Assembly: GCA_030849965.1 (NCBI GenBank)
Contig: JAVDKL010000003.1
Coordinates: 248,001-312,000 of the forward strand
Source: Schauerella fraxinea
Lineage (GTDB): Bacteria; Pseudomonadota; Gammaproteobacteria; Burkholderiales; Burkholderiaceae_B
Reading direction: 5' to 3'
DNA: 64,000 nucleotides
Below, one piece after another: positions 25,200 to 33,821 of the stretch. The notes beneath the pieces are model-generated. The model made no database searches and was not told the DNA's origin. It saw only the letters and a list, made by a program, of their open reading frames with translations. The translations under genes were made by a program, and so were the position numbers. Position 1 is the stretch's first letter. Every line of letters starts with the position of its first letter.

Positions 25200-26336
25200 G
25201 TGTTTCATGTCTTCACGGCACTCATAGCTTGTTATGTGATCTGGCGATTCGTGTGGCCGCTACGCTGGAGCAAGGCTGCGCGCGTTGCGCTCGCAGTCGT
25301 GGTGCTGCTCGCCGCCGAGCATCACCTGATCACGCGCAATTTCTTCGGCACCATGGCCTCGCCCGAGGTACCGCATCATGTGTTGGTGGTGCTGGGCTGG
25401 GCGTTCGGCTCGCTGATCCTGCTCGGTATTCTGCTGTTGATCCGGGATATCGTGGGCGGCATCACGTATGCCATCTCGCGCGATAACGGTAAGCGCGTGC
25501 TTGCCAATGCCACGTTGCGCACGGTGCTGGGGGTGAGCGCCGTCGTGTTGAGCGGCGTGGGTGTGTGGCAAGCCGTGCGCGTGCCCGATGTGAAGACCAT
25601 CGAGATCGCCATGCCGGGCCTGCCCGCGGCCTTCGACGGCTATCGCATCGTTCAACTCACCGATCTGCATGCCAGCCGGCTGCTGCAGGGCCCGTGGATG
25701 ACGGAAGTGGTGTCGCGCACCAATGCGCTCAAACCGGATCTCACCGTGATCACGGGCGATTTGGTGGACGGTACCGTGGAGGCGCGCACGGCCGACGTCT
25801 TACCGCTGCAGCAACTGCGCGCCGCTGACGGCGTGCTCGCAATTCCGGGCAATCACGAGTACTACGCTGAGTACGTACGCTGGGTGCCGGCCTTTCAACG
25901 ATTGGGGCTGCGGATGCTGCTCAATGAGCACGTCACCCTTACGCGTGGCGGACAAAATCTAATGGTTGCGGGAATAACGGACCGCGCCGCGACGACGGTG
26001 GGCCAGCCCGAGCCGGATCTGACTGCGGCGTTAGCGGGAACATCCAAGGAGGATGCCGTGATCCTGCTGAGCCATCGCCCGGTGGGCGCCGTGGCCAACG
26101 CCGCAGCAGGCGTGGATCTTCAGTTGTCTGGCCACACCCATGGCGGGCAGATCCTTGGCGTGCATGTGGTGGCGCAATTGGCCAACGACGGGTTCGTGTC
26201 CGGGCAGTACAAGGTGAACGACATGGTTCTCTATGTGAGCAACGGCAGTGGACTGTGGCCGGGCTTTCCGATTCGATTGGGCCGGCCTTCAGAGATCACG
26301 GAGATTGTGCTGCGATCGGCGGCAAAGGGCAACTGA
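25200..26336 (+). CDS. Membrane-anchored metallophosphoesterase (YkuE/YaeI-like)
   Basis: A 378-residue protein. The N-terminal third has four hydrophobic helices (about residues 3-20, 28-42, 62-82, 108-125). The rest is a calcineurin-like phosphoesterase domain with all metal motifs: TDLHAS (153 on), GDLVDG, GNHEYY, LLSHRP and SGHTHGG. Relatives of this type cleave phosphodiesters or the headgroup of UDP-diacylglucosamine-like lipids at the membrane surface; the substrate here is unknown. The start is GTG at 25200 after TAGGA. It converges with the pentapeptide gene over a 13-base gap. Confidence 0.93.
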   Translation: MFHVFTALIACYVIWRFVWPLRWSKAARVALAVVVLLAAEHHLITRNFFGTMASPEVPHHVLVVLGWAFGSLILLGILLLIRDIVGGITYAISRDNGKRVLANATLRTVLGVSAVVLSGVGVWQAVRVPDVKTIEIAMPGLPAAFDGYRIVQLTDLHASRLLQGPWMTEVVSRTNALKPDLTVITGDLVDGTVEARTADVLPLQQLRAADGVLAIPGNHEYYAEYVRWVPAFQRLGLRMLLNEHVTLTRGGQNLMVAGITDRAATTVGQPEPDLTAALAGTSKEDAVILLSHRPVGAVANAAAGVDLQLSGHTHGGQILGVHVVAQLANDGFVSGQYKVNDMVLYVSNGSGLWPGFPIRLGRPSEITEIVLRSAAKGN

Positions 26337-26349
26337 GCGTCGAATTGCA

Positions 26350-27366
26350 CTAAGCCGATACGGTGATTTCCGCGTCATGCCGCGTCGCCCATTGCACGCC
26401 GGCCACCATGGCGCGATGCATCCGTGTGCGGATCAGGCTCGCTCCGCTGCAGTCGGCGTCACTGAGATCGGCCATGGACATATCCGCATCGTCCAGAATG
26501 GCGCGATGAAACGAGGCCCGTGCGCAACGGGCGCGGTGAAACACGCTTGCCGTGAGCGTCGCGTGATCAAAGTTGGCCTCATCCAGTTTGGCGTCCGTCC
26601 ACACGGTTTGCGGAAACTGGGCATGCCCAAATTGGGCGCCCGATAGATCGGCGTGCGCGAACTGCGCATGCGCGCCCGAGGCCCCCTCAAAAGTGGCTTG
26701 CCGAAGCATGGCGTTCTTGAAGGTGCAGGCGCCGAGTTGGGCATTCGAAAAATCGGCGTTTTCGAGTAACGAATCGGTGAATCGGCACTGGTGAAACATC
26801 TGTGCGCTCAACCGTTTGGCGGTGAGGTTGCATTGCATGAAGGTCACGTCATAGCACGCTGCGCCGGCAAGGTCTGCGCGCCGCAGGTCGAGATCATGAA
26901 ACACCACAAACGACATGCGCGTGTCGCGCAACGTGGCACCGTCCATCTGGCTACGCATCAACGTTGCGCGTTCCAGGCGATTGCAGCGCATATCGGTGCG
27001 CTTCAGATCGCAATCCGACCATGTCGTCCACGTAATCTCGGCGCCTGCGAAGCTGGCGTCCGACACGTTGCTCTCGGTGAAAGCGCTGCTTTCGATGTGC
27101 GTGGCTCGGGCGTTCACGCGCGAGAGATCGCAACGGAACCAGCGCGTTTCCACCAGTCGGGCACGTTCGAGCGTGACGTTTGAAAGTTTGCAATGCTGCC
27201 ATTGCGTATCGTTGAGAATGGCGCCGGTGAGATCGGCGCCTGTGAAGTCGACGTTATCGAAATGCGCGCCGGATAGGTCGGTGTCCGACAGATCCCAGCC
27301 TCGGCAGTCGGCGTTGCGAATCGCGCGACCGTGCGCGATGTGGGCAAAGAAATCGTTGCGATCCAT
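26350..27366 (-). CDS. Pentapeptide-repeat protein (338 aa)
   Basis: From about residue 15 to 320 the chain is a run of A(D/N)LxX-type five-residue repeats (LSDTDLSGAHFDNVDFTGAD, ADLSGAQFGHAQF), which fold into a right-handed four-sided beta-helix. Such helices act as scaffolds, DNA mimics (Qnr/MfpA type) or parts of type VI accessory proteins. This one has no signal peptide, membrane helix or second domain, so it is probably cytoplasmic. Start: MDRNDFF at 27366. The frame extends to 27501 but without repeat character. It stands alone, converging with the metallophosphoesterase gene. A specific target cannot be inferred. Confidence 0.85.
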   Translation of the reverse strand: MDRNDFFAHIAHGRAIRNADCRGWDLSDTDLSGAHFDNVDFTGADLTGAILNDTQWQHCKLSNVTLERARLVETRWFRCDLSRVNARATHIESSAFTESNVSDASFAGAEITWTTWSDCDLKRTDMRCNRLERATLMRSQMDGATLRDTRMSFVVFHDLDLRRADLAGAACYDVTFMQCNLTAKRLSAQMFHQCRFTDSLLENADFSNAQLGACTFKNAMLRQATFEGASGAHAQFAHADLSGAQFGHAQFPQTVWTDAKLDEANFDHATLTASVFHRARCARASFHRAILDDADMSMADLSDADCSGASLIRTRMHRAMVAGVQWATRHDAEITVSA

Positions 27367-27548
27367 TGGGTGACCCCCGTACAGGCAAACAGGCGCGGGG
27401 CGGCTGTTGCATGATTGCGGTCCGCCGCGGCCCAGGCGCCGCGCGCCTATCGCATACGGTAAGGGGGCAATGTGACGATGGTGTGTCCAGCGCCATCGCA
27501 ACGCTGCCGCCCAACATCGGGCGGCAGCTGTTTGTTTGCAATTTACAG

Positions 27549-27599
27549 CGCTGACAGATCTTTACCGCTGACAGATCCACAGCGCTGACAGCTCAGAAC
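27549..27599. repeat. 17-bp tandem repeat, three copies
   Basis: CGCTGACAGATC begins at 27549, 27566 and 27583, giving an exact 17-base period; the last copy reads CGCTGACAGCTC. The third copy covers the stop codon of the esterase gene. The array fills the gap behind that gene. Slippage or a 3'-end function is possible. Confidence 0.85.
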
Positions 27600-28588
27600 G
27601 CGGCTTTAAGCCCCTGGGCCACCGTATTCTGCGCATCCTTGGCCGCACTCACGACCGCCGCCATGCCGAAGAACTCGTGTGTGACGCCGGGGTAGTCGAA
27701 CTGTTGCGTAGGAACGCCGGCCGACGTGAGTTTGGCGGTGAGCTTGTCGCCATCCGAACGCAGGGGATCGATGCCGGCCGTCACCACCGTCGTGGCTGGC
27801 AGGCCTTGAAGATTGGCGGCCAGGACGTTGATGCGCGGATCGTCTTTATCCGCATCCGTGCGGATCACGTGTTTGACGAACCACTTCATCATGTCTTTGT
27901 TCAGCGGCTTGGCGTTCGAGTTCTGGTGATACGAATCGGAGCTCATGTCGTTGCTGGCCACCGGGTAGATCAGCGCTTGATGAACCGGCGCTTGCAAGCC
28001 GGTATCCCGGGCATGGATGGCCACATTGATCGCCAGATTGCCACCGGCACTTTCGCCGAGCAGCGCAATGCGAGCAGGGTCGCCGCCGAGCGATGCGGCA
28101 TTGGCGAGCAGCCAAGCATAGGCCGCATTGGCATCGTCGTGCGCGGCGGGAAATTTGTGCTCCGGTGCCCGACGGTATTCGGCCGAGACCACGATGGCAC
28201 CGGTTTGCGCGGCGATCGAACGTGGCGTGGCGTCGTACACGTCGATGTCGGCGATGACCCAGCCGCCGCCGTGAAAATACAGGATCACGGGGAAGGGGCC
28301 GGTGCCTTGCGGACGATACACGCGGGCGGGGTTGCTGCCACCCGGGCCGGGAATGGTGATGTCCTCGCTCGTCACACCAGGCACGTCGGCCGACAATCCA
28401 TCCGCTTGCATGATGTCAGCGACGGCGTCGCTGGGCGTGGGCTGCTCGCGAGCTTCTTCGGGCGAGCAATCTTCGATCGGTTTGGGATCGCGCGCCTTGA
28501 GCGCCTCCAGCACGCGACCCATATCGGGATCGGCGTTGCTGGAAGGGTCTACGCCCAGGGCGTCTTTGACGGTATTCATCAGGCTCAT
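27593..28588 (-). CDS. HSL-family alpha/beta-hydrolase (esterase/lipase)
   Basis: Carboxylesterase of the hormone-sensitive-lipase family, 331 residues. The oxyanion motif YFHGGGWV is about residues 103-110. The nucleophile is in GESAGGN, and the acid and base are Asp in DPLRSDGD and His in VTHEFFG near the C-terminus. The long N-terminal cap starts MSLMNTVKDALG. The ATG at 28588 has a strong AAGGAG seven bases before it, so the longer frame to 28660 is rejected. It is the last gene on the minus strand after the Bug receptor (112-base gap) and may release the acid that the operon uses; this is inference. No signal peptide. Confidence 0.94.
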   Translation of the reverse strand: MSLMNTVKDALGVDPSSNADPDMGRVLEALKARDPKPIEDCSPEEAREQPTPSDAVADIMQADGLSADVPGVTSEDITIPGPGGSNPARVYRPQGTGPFPVILYFHGGGWVIADIDVYDATPRSIAAQTGAIVVSAEYRRAPEHKFPAAHDDANAAYAWLLANAASLGGDPARIALLGESAGGNLAINVAIHARDTGLQAPVHQALIYPVASNDMSSDSYHQNSNAKPLNKDMMKWFVKHVIRTDADKDDPRINVLAANLQGLPATTVVTAGIDPLRSDGDKLTAKLTSAGVPTQQFDYPGVTHEFFGMAAVVSAAKDAQNTVAQGLKAAF

Positions 28589-28700
28589 ACGGGTCTCCTT
28601 GTTCTCAAAAGGAAACGCGCCACCTTGGGCGACGCGCTTGGTTACCCGTTTATTCAGCACGCTGCATACCCATCGCGGGCGGGAGGCGAGCTGAATACCG

Positions 28701-29693
28701 TTAGTTGCCTGCTGTAATGTTGCCGGCCTTGACCACTTTGGCCCAGCGGTCCAACTCTTCCTTTGTGTAGCGGGCCAGCGCCTCGGGGCCCTTGAAGTCA
28801 GCTTCCGCGCCCTGATCCTGGGCCTTTTGCTGGAAGGCCGGAGTCTTCATGATTTTTTCGACTTCGCCGGCGAGCTTGTCGATTACCGGCTTCGGCGTTT
28901 TGGCCGGTGCATAGATGGCAAACCATGACGACACGATCAGATCGGGAAAACCGGCCTCTGCGGCGGTGGGCACGTCCGGCAGACTGGGCAGGCGTTTATC
29001 GCCCGTGACGGCTAACGCGCGCAGTTTTCCCGCTTTGATTTGCGGAATCAGCGGGGGTGGCGTCGTGATCGTCATGTCGACCGCGCCGCCCAGCAGATCG
29101 TTCAGGGCCGGGCCGGTGCCCTTGTAGGGAATGTGCGTGATCTTGATGCCCGCCTGCTGGTTGAGCAGCTCGGTGGCCACATGCTGCAGCGAGCCGTTAC
29201 CCGACGAGGCGTAGTTCAACTTGCCGGGATTGGCCTTGGCATAAGCCACCAGTTCTTTCATTGAGTTGATCGGGAGATCCGGGCGCACCACCACCACTTG
29301 CGGTGCTGAGAGGATATTGGCCACGGGCGCAAAATCCGCAATGGGATCCCAGCCGGCGTTGGGCTGAATGGTGGGCGTGATCACCTGGAAGCCGGAGTAT
29401 TGCAGCATCAGCGTGTAGCCATCGGGATCGGCGCGCTTGACGGCCTGGGCGGCGATGCCACCTGCGGCGCCGGGACGGTTGTCGACCACCACGCTTTGCT
29501 TGAGCGCCTCGCCCAGAGGCTGCGAGATCAAGCGCGCGGCGATATCGGTGGTGCCGCCTGCTGCGGCCGACACGATCAGGGAGATGGGGCGCTCGGGGTA
29601 TTCCGCGCGGGCGGCCAGCGAGAGCGATAGGGCGGCAACGCCGGCGAGTGCGGCGGCGAGTTTGACGACGCGAGGCGTGAAAGAGGAAGTCAT
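28701..29693 (-). CDS. Bug-family (tripartite tricarboxylate) periplasmic solute receptor
   Basis: A 330-residue exported receptor. The signal peptide covers residues 1 to about 30 (...LSLAARAEYPERPI). It is followed by ISLIVSAAAGGTTDIAARLI and DNRPGAAGGIAAQAV, the Bug signature regions that bind a carboxylate. It lies in the same orientation behind the CoA transferase and HMG-CoA-lyase-like genes, so it probably recognises the organic acid fed to that pathway. Start: ATG at 29693 with GGAGA upstream. It is clearly different in sequence from the Bug receptor at 4575-5561. Confidence 0.95.
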   Translation of the reverse strand: MTSSFTPRVVKLAAALAGVAALSLSLAARAEYPERPISLIVSAAAGGTTDIAARLISQPLGEALKQSVVVDNRPGAAGGIAAQAVKRADPDGYTLMLQYSGFQVITPTIQPNAGWDPIADFAPVANILSAPQVVVVRPDLPINSMKELVAYAKANPGKLNYASSGNGSLQHVATELLNQQAGIKITHIPYKGTGPALNDLLGGAVDMTITTPPPLIPQIKAGKLRALAVTGDKRLPSLPDVPTAAEAGFPDLIVSSWFAIYAPAKTPKPVIDKLAGEVEKIMKTPAFQQKAQDQGAEADFKGPEALARYTKEELDRWAKVVKAGNITAGN

Positions 29694-29829
29694 TGTTTTG
29701 TCTCCGATATTTTTATGTGAAATCGGTAAAGCAGCGATGAAAGCGAAAGAAAAAAAACGGTGGGGTTAGCGATATACGGAATCAATGCGCGAGCGGACTG
29801 CCAAGGCACGCTCTGGCATACGACCTGGT

Positions 29830-30783
29830 TCAGGCAGGAAACCGCTCGGCCAACCAAGTGGGCGCGGGATGGGTTTGCAAGCGCGGGCCAGCAGTAAGAA
29901 GCGGCGTGGTCATCGTGCGTTGAACGAGGTTGGGCAGGGTGGCAACAATGTTCAGCAGGGCCGGCAGATCGACGCCGGTTTTCACGCCCATGCACGCAAA
30001 CATGTGCACGAGTTCTTCGGTGTTCACGTTGCCGCTGGCACCGGGCGCGTACGGGCATCCGCCCAGGCCGCCGACCGCCGCATCAAAGCGCGTGATGCCG
30101 GTTTGCCAGCCCGCGACGGCGTTGGCCAGGGCCATCCCACGCGTGTTGTGCAGGTGCAGGGTAAGTGCGATATCGGGTCCCAACGTGTGCGCCGCCTGCT
30201 CGCACAGCGCGGCAACCTGATTGGGATAGGCCATGCCGGTGGTGTCGCATAGCGTGATGCCGCAGGCGCCCGCGTCGACCAATTGCGTGGCCAACGTCAT
30301 CACGTCATCCGCCGCGATATCGCCCTCGAAAGGACAGCCGAATACGGTAGACAACGACACGTTGCAGGGCACATCGCCGTGCGTGCGCGCGTGCTTCAAG
30401 ATGGCGAGCAGCTCGGCCAACGATTGCTCGCGCGTCATGCGCAGATTGGCGCGGTTGTGCGTTTCGCTGGCCGACATGACCAGATTCATCTCATCCACAC
30501 CCACTTCCATGGCGCGCTCGAGGCCGCGCACATTGGGGATCAATGCGGTGTAGATCGTGCCTGGCGCGCGTTTAATTCGGCGCAAGACATCCTGCGCATC
30601 GGCCAGCGCCGGGATGGCCTTGGGCGAGGTCATGCTGCTGACTTCGATGCGTTTGAAACCGCAGGCCGACAAGGCATCCACGAACGCGACCTTGTCGTCC
30701 GTGGCTACGAATACGGGTTCGATCTGCAGGCCGTCGCGCGGGCCGACTTCGTTGACTTCGATGAGGGCGGAACCGCGGTTCAT
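29830..30783 (-). CDS. Hydroxymethylglutaryl-CoA lyase family protein
   Basis: Class-II-like TIM-barrel lyase that cleaves 3-hydroxy-3-methylglutaryl-CoA, or a similar branched hydroxyacyl-CoA, to acetyl-CoA (or an analogue) and a keto acid. The 317-residue protein has the HMGL motifs EVGPRDGLQ (7-15), the metal-binding LHLHNTRG, and the glycine-rich active-site loop GGLGGCPYAPGASGN with its catalytic Cys, followed by NTEELVHM. It overlaps the CoA transferase gene by four bases. Together they suggest activation of a branched dicarboxylate and retro-aldol cleavage; the true substrate may not be HMG-CoA. Confidence 0.94.
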   Translation of the reverse strand: MNRGSALIEVNEVGPRDGLQIEPVFVATDDKVAFVDALSACGFKRIEVSSMTSPKAIPALADAQDVLRRIKRAPGTIYTALIPNVRGLERAMEVGVDEMNLVMSASETHNRANLRMTREQSLAELLAILKHARTHGDVPCNVSLSTVFGCPFEGDIAADDVMTLATQLVDAGACGITLCDTTGMAYPNQVAALCEQAAHTLGPDIALTLHLHNTRGMALANAVAGWQTGITRFDAAVGGLGGCPYAPGASGNVNTEELVHMFACMGVKTGVDLPALLNIVATLPNLVQRTMTTPLLTAGPRLQTHPAPTWLAERFPA

Positions 30784-31976
30784 GCGATGACTCCTGCTTG
30801 GCGCAGCTTGGCGATGGTGGGCTCGTCGATACCGGCTTGGCGCAATACGGCATCGGTGTGCTCGCCGAGTACCGGCGCACGATGGCGAATGGCGCCGGGA
30901 TTGTGCGAGAGCAACGGGAAGACGGCGGGCATATCCACTTCGGCGCCGGCGGCCGACGTGATGTGTGCGATGGCGGCACGCGATTGAAAATGCGGGTCTT
31001 GCGCGATGTCTGCAACGGAGTAGATGCGGCCTGACGGCACGCCCGCTTCGCGCATGGCGGTGAGGATGCTGTCGATATCGCGGGTGGAGGTCCAGGCGGC
31101 GATGGCGGCATCGAGTTCCACCACGCGGGCCGCGCGGCCATCATTGCGCGCCAGGCCGGGATCGGCGGCGAGATCGGGGCGGCCGATCATCTGCATGAGG
31201 CGCGTGAAAATGCCGTCGCCATTGCCTGCGATCAGCACGAAGGTGCCGTCGTGGCTGGGATAGGCGTTCGACGGCGCGATGCCGGGCAACGCGGCGCCAG
31301 CCGGTTCGCGTACCGCGCCAAACACCGAATATTCGGGCAGCAGGCTTTCGGTCAGGTTGAAGATGCTTTCGTATAGCGCGGCATCGATGACCTGGCCTTC
31401 GCCACCGCGCGCATCGCGTTCGTACAGCGCGAGCAGCACGCCCAGTGCACCGTGCAGGCCGGCAATGGTGTCGCCCAACGACAAGCCGGCACGCACCGGG
31501 GCACGGCCCGGTTCGCCGTTGAGATAGCGCAATCCCGCCATGGCTTCACCGATGGCGGCAAAACCCGGCTCTTGCGACTTGGGACCCGTTTGGCCGTAGC
31601 CCGAAATGCGCAACATGATCAGGCGCGGATTGAGCGCGTGCAGCGTTTCCCACGACAGGCCCCATTTTTCCATGGTGCCCGGGCGGAAATTCTCGATCAA
31701 TACGTCGGCTTGCGCAGCCAGCTCACGAACGACCGCCTGGCCTTCAGGCTGGCGCAGATCCACACACACGGATTGCTTGCTGCGCGACTGCGATTCCCAC
31801 CAGACCGACGTGCCCTCGTGCAGCATGCGCCACTTGCGTAGCGGATCGCCGTTGCCGGGGGGCTCGATCTTGATGATGTCGGCCCCGAAGTCGGCCAGCG
31901 TCTTGGCGGCGAACGGGCCGGCAATGAGTTGGCCCAACTCCAGCACGCGAATGCCGGACAGAATCTGGCGCGCCAT
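30780..31976 (-). CDS. CaiB/BaiF family III CoA-transferase
   Basis: Transfers CoA between an acyl-CoA donor and a carboxylic acid. The 398-residue protein has the family start (LSGIRVLELGQLIAGPFAAK), IKIEPPGNGDPLRKW, the CoA-binding NFRPGTMEKWG and the likely catalytic Asp in SLGDTIAGLHG at about residue 171. A ribosome site CGGAGA precedes the ATG at 31976. The HMGL gene overlaps it by four bases. Fits activation of an organic acid imported with help of the downstream Bug receptor. A 21-base dyad 84-104 bases upstream is a candidate operator. Confidence 0.95.
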   Translation of the reverse strand: MARQILSGIRVLELGQLIAGPFAAKTLADFGADIIKIEPPGNGDPLRKWRMLHEGTSVWWESQSRSKQSVCVDLRQPEGQAVVRELAAQADVLIENFRPGTMEKWGLSWETLHALNPRLIMLRISGYGQTGPKSQEPGFAAIGEAMAGLRYLNGEPGRAPVRAGLSLGDTIAGLHGALGVLLALYERDARGGEGQVIDAALYESIFNLTESLLPEYSVFGAVREPAGAALPGIAPSNAYPSHDGTFVLIAGNGDGIFTRLMQMIGRPDLAADPGLARNDGRAARVVELDAAIAAWTSTRDIDSILTAMREAGVPSGRIYSVADIAQDPHFQSRAAIAHITSAAGAEVDMPAVFPLLSHNPGAIRHRAPVLGEHTDAVLRQAGIDEPTIAKLRQAGVIA

Positions 31977-32059
31977 GATGTCTCCGAATAGTTGGAATCG
32001 TTATGGAGAAGAGTGTGCACGAGCGCCGCTTGGGGCGGAATGGACGATCGGCGAAGGGG

Positions 32060-32080
32060 GCTTTCGCGATCCGCGAAAGC
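32060..32080. promoter_or_regulatory. Candidate LysR operator: 21-base perfect dyad
   Basis: GCTTTCGCG (32060-32068) and CGCGAAAGC (32072-32080) form a perfect inverted repeat with a three-base centre. It includes a T-N11-A core (T 32064, A 32076), the LysR-type pattern. It lies upstream of the CoA-transferase gene. A LysR gene ends about 195 bases away and is the probable regulator. Confidence 0.5.
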
Positions 32081-32164
32081 TAAGCGCCATTGGGTAACGC
32101 GTCTCGACGCGACGCACTCAGGTCAGTCGTCCACCCGTAACGTCGTCCTAGGCCTGGTAATCAT

Positions 32165-32259
32165 CCCATTGCCCGAAGTTTGGCCCGTTGTCCGCGGTTA
32201 GGCCCCTTGCCCAAAGTTAGGCCCATTGCCCGCGGACGAGCATGTTGTCCGGCAGGGCA
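32165..32259. repeat. 19-bp imperfect tandem repeat, about five copies
   Basis: Units of 19 bases starting at 32165, 32184, 32203, 32222 and 32241, of the form CCCATTGCCCGAAGTTTGG. The first four are well conserved in CCC-TTG-CC-G and end in (T/A)GG or GAG; the fifth is degraded. A related CCGTTGCCCTCAAGT segment occurs at 32281 inside the end of the LysR gene. The array lies between the LysR stop and the CoA-transferase operator. Confidence 0.8.
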
Positions 32260-32275
32260 GTAGGTTGCCTGTCAC

Positions 32276-33172
32276 TTACCCCGTTGCCCTCAAGTGCGCC
32301 AGGAGCAACCGCGCCGGCACGGCAAGCGCCTCCAGATCGCGCACGCCGAGCAGCAGGCCGCGGTGCGCCCATTCGTCGGTGAGCGCAATGAGCTTGAGCT
32401 GCATCGAGCGCGCATGGGGCTCGGCGGCGATGCGCGGCAGGATACCCACGCCGCGCGTGGCGCCGACCATGCGACAGATCGCGTCGAAGCTGCGCACCTG
32501 GATGCGTAATGTGATGGTGCGGGAGAGCCGGGTGCTTTCCGCGGCCAGTCGCAAGGCCAACGAGGTTGCGGGCGGCAGACCCACATGGTCGTAGTCCAGC
32601 GTGTCGACGAAGGCCACGCGCGGGCGGGTGGCCAAGGGGTGCGCTTCGGGAACGACGACAACCAGTTCGTCCTGCCGATAAGGAAATGTGACCAGGTCGC
32701 CGGACGGCATCCGGTCGGCAAAGATGCCGATATCGGCGCGGTTGTCATGTACCGCGGCCACCGCTTCGTCGCTGTTCTGTTCTTCGAGATCGATGCGTAC
32801 GGCCGGGTGTTCGGCCATGAAGCGCGCCAGGTCGTCAGGCAGGAATTGCGTGATCGAGGAGGTGTTGGCCGCGATCCGTACCTGCCCCCGCACGCCATCG
32901 GCATAGTCCGACAACGTGCCGGCCAGTTGCTCCACTTCCTTCAACACCCGTTGAGCATGGGCCAGGCATGCCAGCCCGGCATCGGTGGGTTGCACGCCGC
33001 CTGCGCTGCGATACAGCAAGGTGGTGCCCAGCGCAGCTTCGAGATCGGAAATGCGCTTGCTGGCTGCACCCACGGCCAGATGCACATGGCGCGCGCCGGC
33101 CGAGATGCTGCCCAAACGGGCAACGGCCACGTACAAAGACAAGGTGACGAAATCGAGGCGGGCGAGGTTCAT
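32276..33172 (-). CDS. LysR-family transcriptional regulator
   Basis: A 298-residue regulator. The winged helix-turn-helix covers residues 5-65 (LDFVTLSLYVAVARLGSISA, AASKRISDLEAALG), followed by the effector-binding domain (GQVRIAANTSSITQFLPDDL). It is upstream of, and on the same strand as, the CoA transferase-HMGL-Bug-esterase genes and is their likely regulator. The start at 33172 brings the HTH to its usual place. Its 3' end merges with a 19-base tandem repeat. The gap to the divergent META lipoprotein gene is 119 bases, so it might affect that gene too. Confidence 0.93.
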   Translation of the reverse strand: MNLARLDFVTLSLYVAVARLGSISAGARHVHLAVGAASKRISDLEAALGTTLLYRSAGGVQPTDAGLACLAHAQRVLKEVEQLAGTLSDYADGVRGQVRIAANTSSITQFLPDDLARFMAEHPAVRIDLEEQNSDEAVAAVHDNRADIGIFADRMPSGDLVTFPYRQDELVVVVPEAHPLATRPRVAFVDTLDYDHVGLPPATSLALRLAAESTRLSRTITLRIQVRSFDAICRMVGATRGVGILPRIAAEPHARSMQLKLIALTDEWAHRGLLLGVRDLEALAVPARLLLAHLRATG

Positions 33173-33291
33173 GAGACGGGTTGGCAGACGCCGCTTTGTC
33201 GCGGGCGTTTACAAGTGGATCACAATGGTAGCGCGGCGCGCTTCTACAATAGAGGCGGAAGCGCTCATGCAGGGTGCCAGGAGAAGTAACG

Positions 33292-33819
33292 ATGCAAGTC
33301 CGCGCCTTATCGCGAGTGTTGGGGGTTGCCGTATTTACGGTGGCGATGGCCGGTTGCGCCACGCAAACGGGTCGGGCGGAAGCCGATGGGCCTGCGGCTG
33401 CCAACGCCGCCACGACGTCGGATTCTCTGGCGCAGACCAGTTGGGAGCTGACCAGCTGGAAAAATCCGGACGGCAGCATTCGTGCGCTGACCACGCCTGC
33501 GGGCGGTGAGCCGATTCATATCGATTTCCTGGTGCGTCAACGCGATTACCGCGTGGCCGGATTCTCGGGCTGCAATCGCTACATGGGTGGCTACAAGCTC
33601 GAAAAAGGCCGCATGACGATCACTGCGCCCACCAGTACCCGGATGGCCTGCTCGGACGCCGCTCGCAACGCGTTGGAAGTGTCGTACATGCAGGCGCTGC
33701 GCAAGGTGTCGAAGTTCGCGCTCGATAACGCAGGCGCGCCGCGTCAAATGACGTTTACGATTTCCGATGGCGACGTGCTGACGTTCACACGCCGCGCCGA
33801 CCCCTCCAACCGGGATTGA
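33292..33819 (+). CDS. META-domain lipoprotein (HslJ-like)
   Basis: A 175-residue lipoprotein. The lipobox MAGC (Cys22) follows a hydrophobic signal, then a short Ala-rich spacer. One META domain runs from about residue 45 to 165 (QTSWELTSWKNPDGS, VAGFSGCNRYMGGYKLEKGR). META domains occur in HslJ and related envelope proteins and have no settled biochemical role. AGGAG eight bases upstream supports the ATG at 33292. It is followed within two bases by a second META lipoprotein, so the two form an operon and probably arose by duplication. Confidence 0.88.
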   Translation: MQVRALSRVLGVAVFTVAMAGCATQTGRAEADGPAAANAATTSDSLAQTSWELTSWKNPDGSIRALTTPAGGEPIHIDFLVRQRDYRVAGFSGCNRYMGGYKLEKGRMTITAPTSTRMACSDAARNALEVSYMQALRKVSKFALDNAGAPRQMTFTISDGDVLTFTRRADPSNRD

Positions 33820-33821
33820 CC

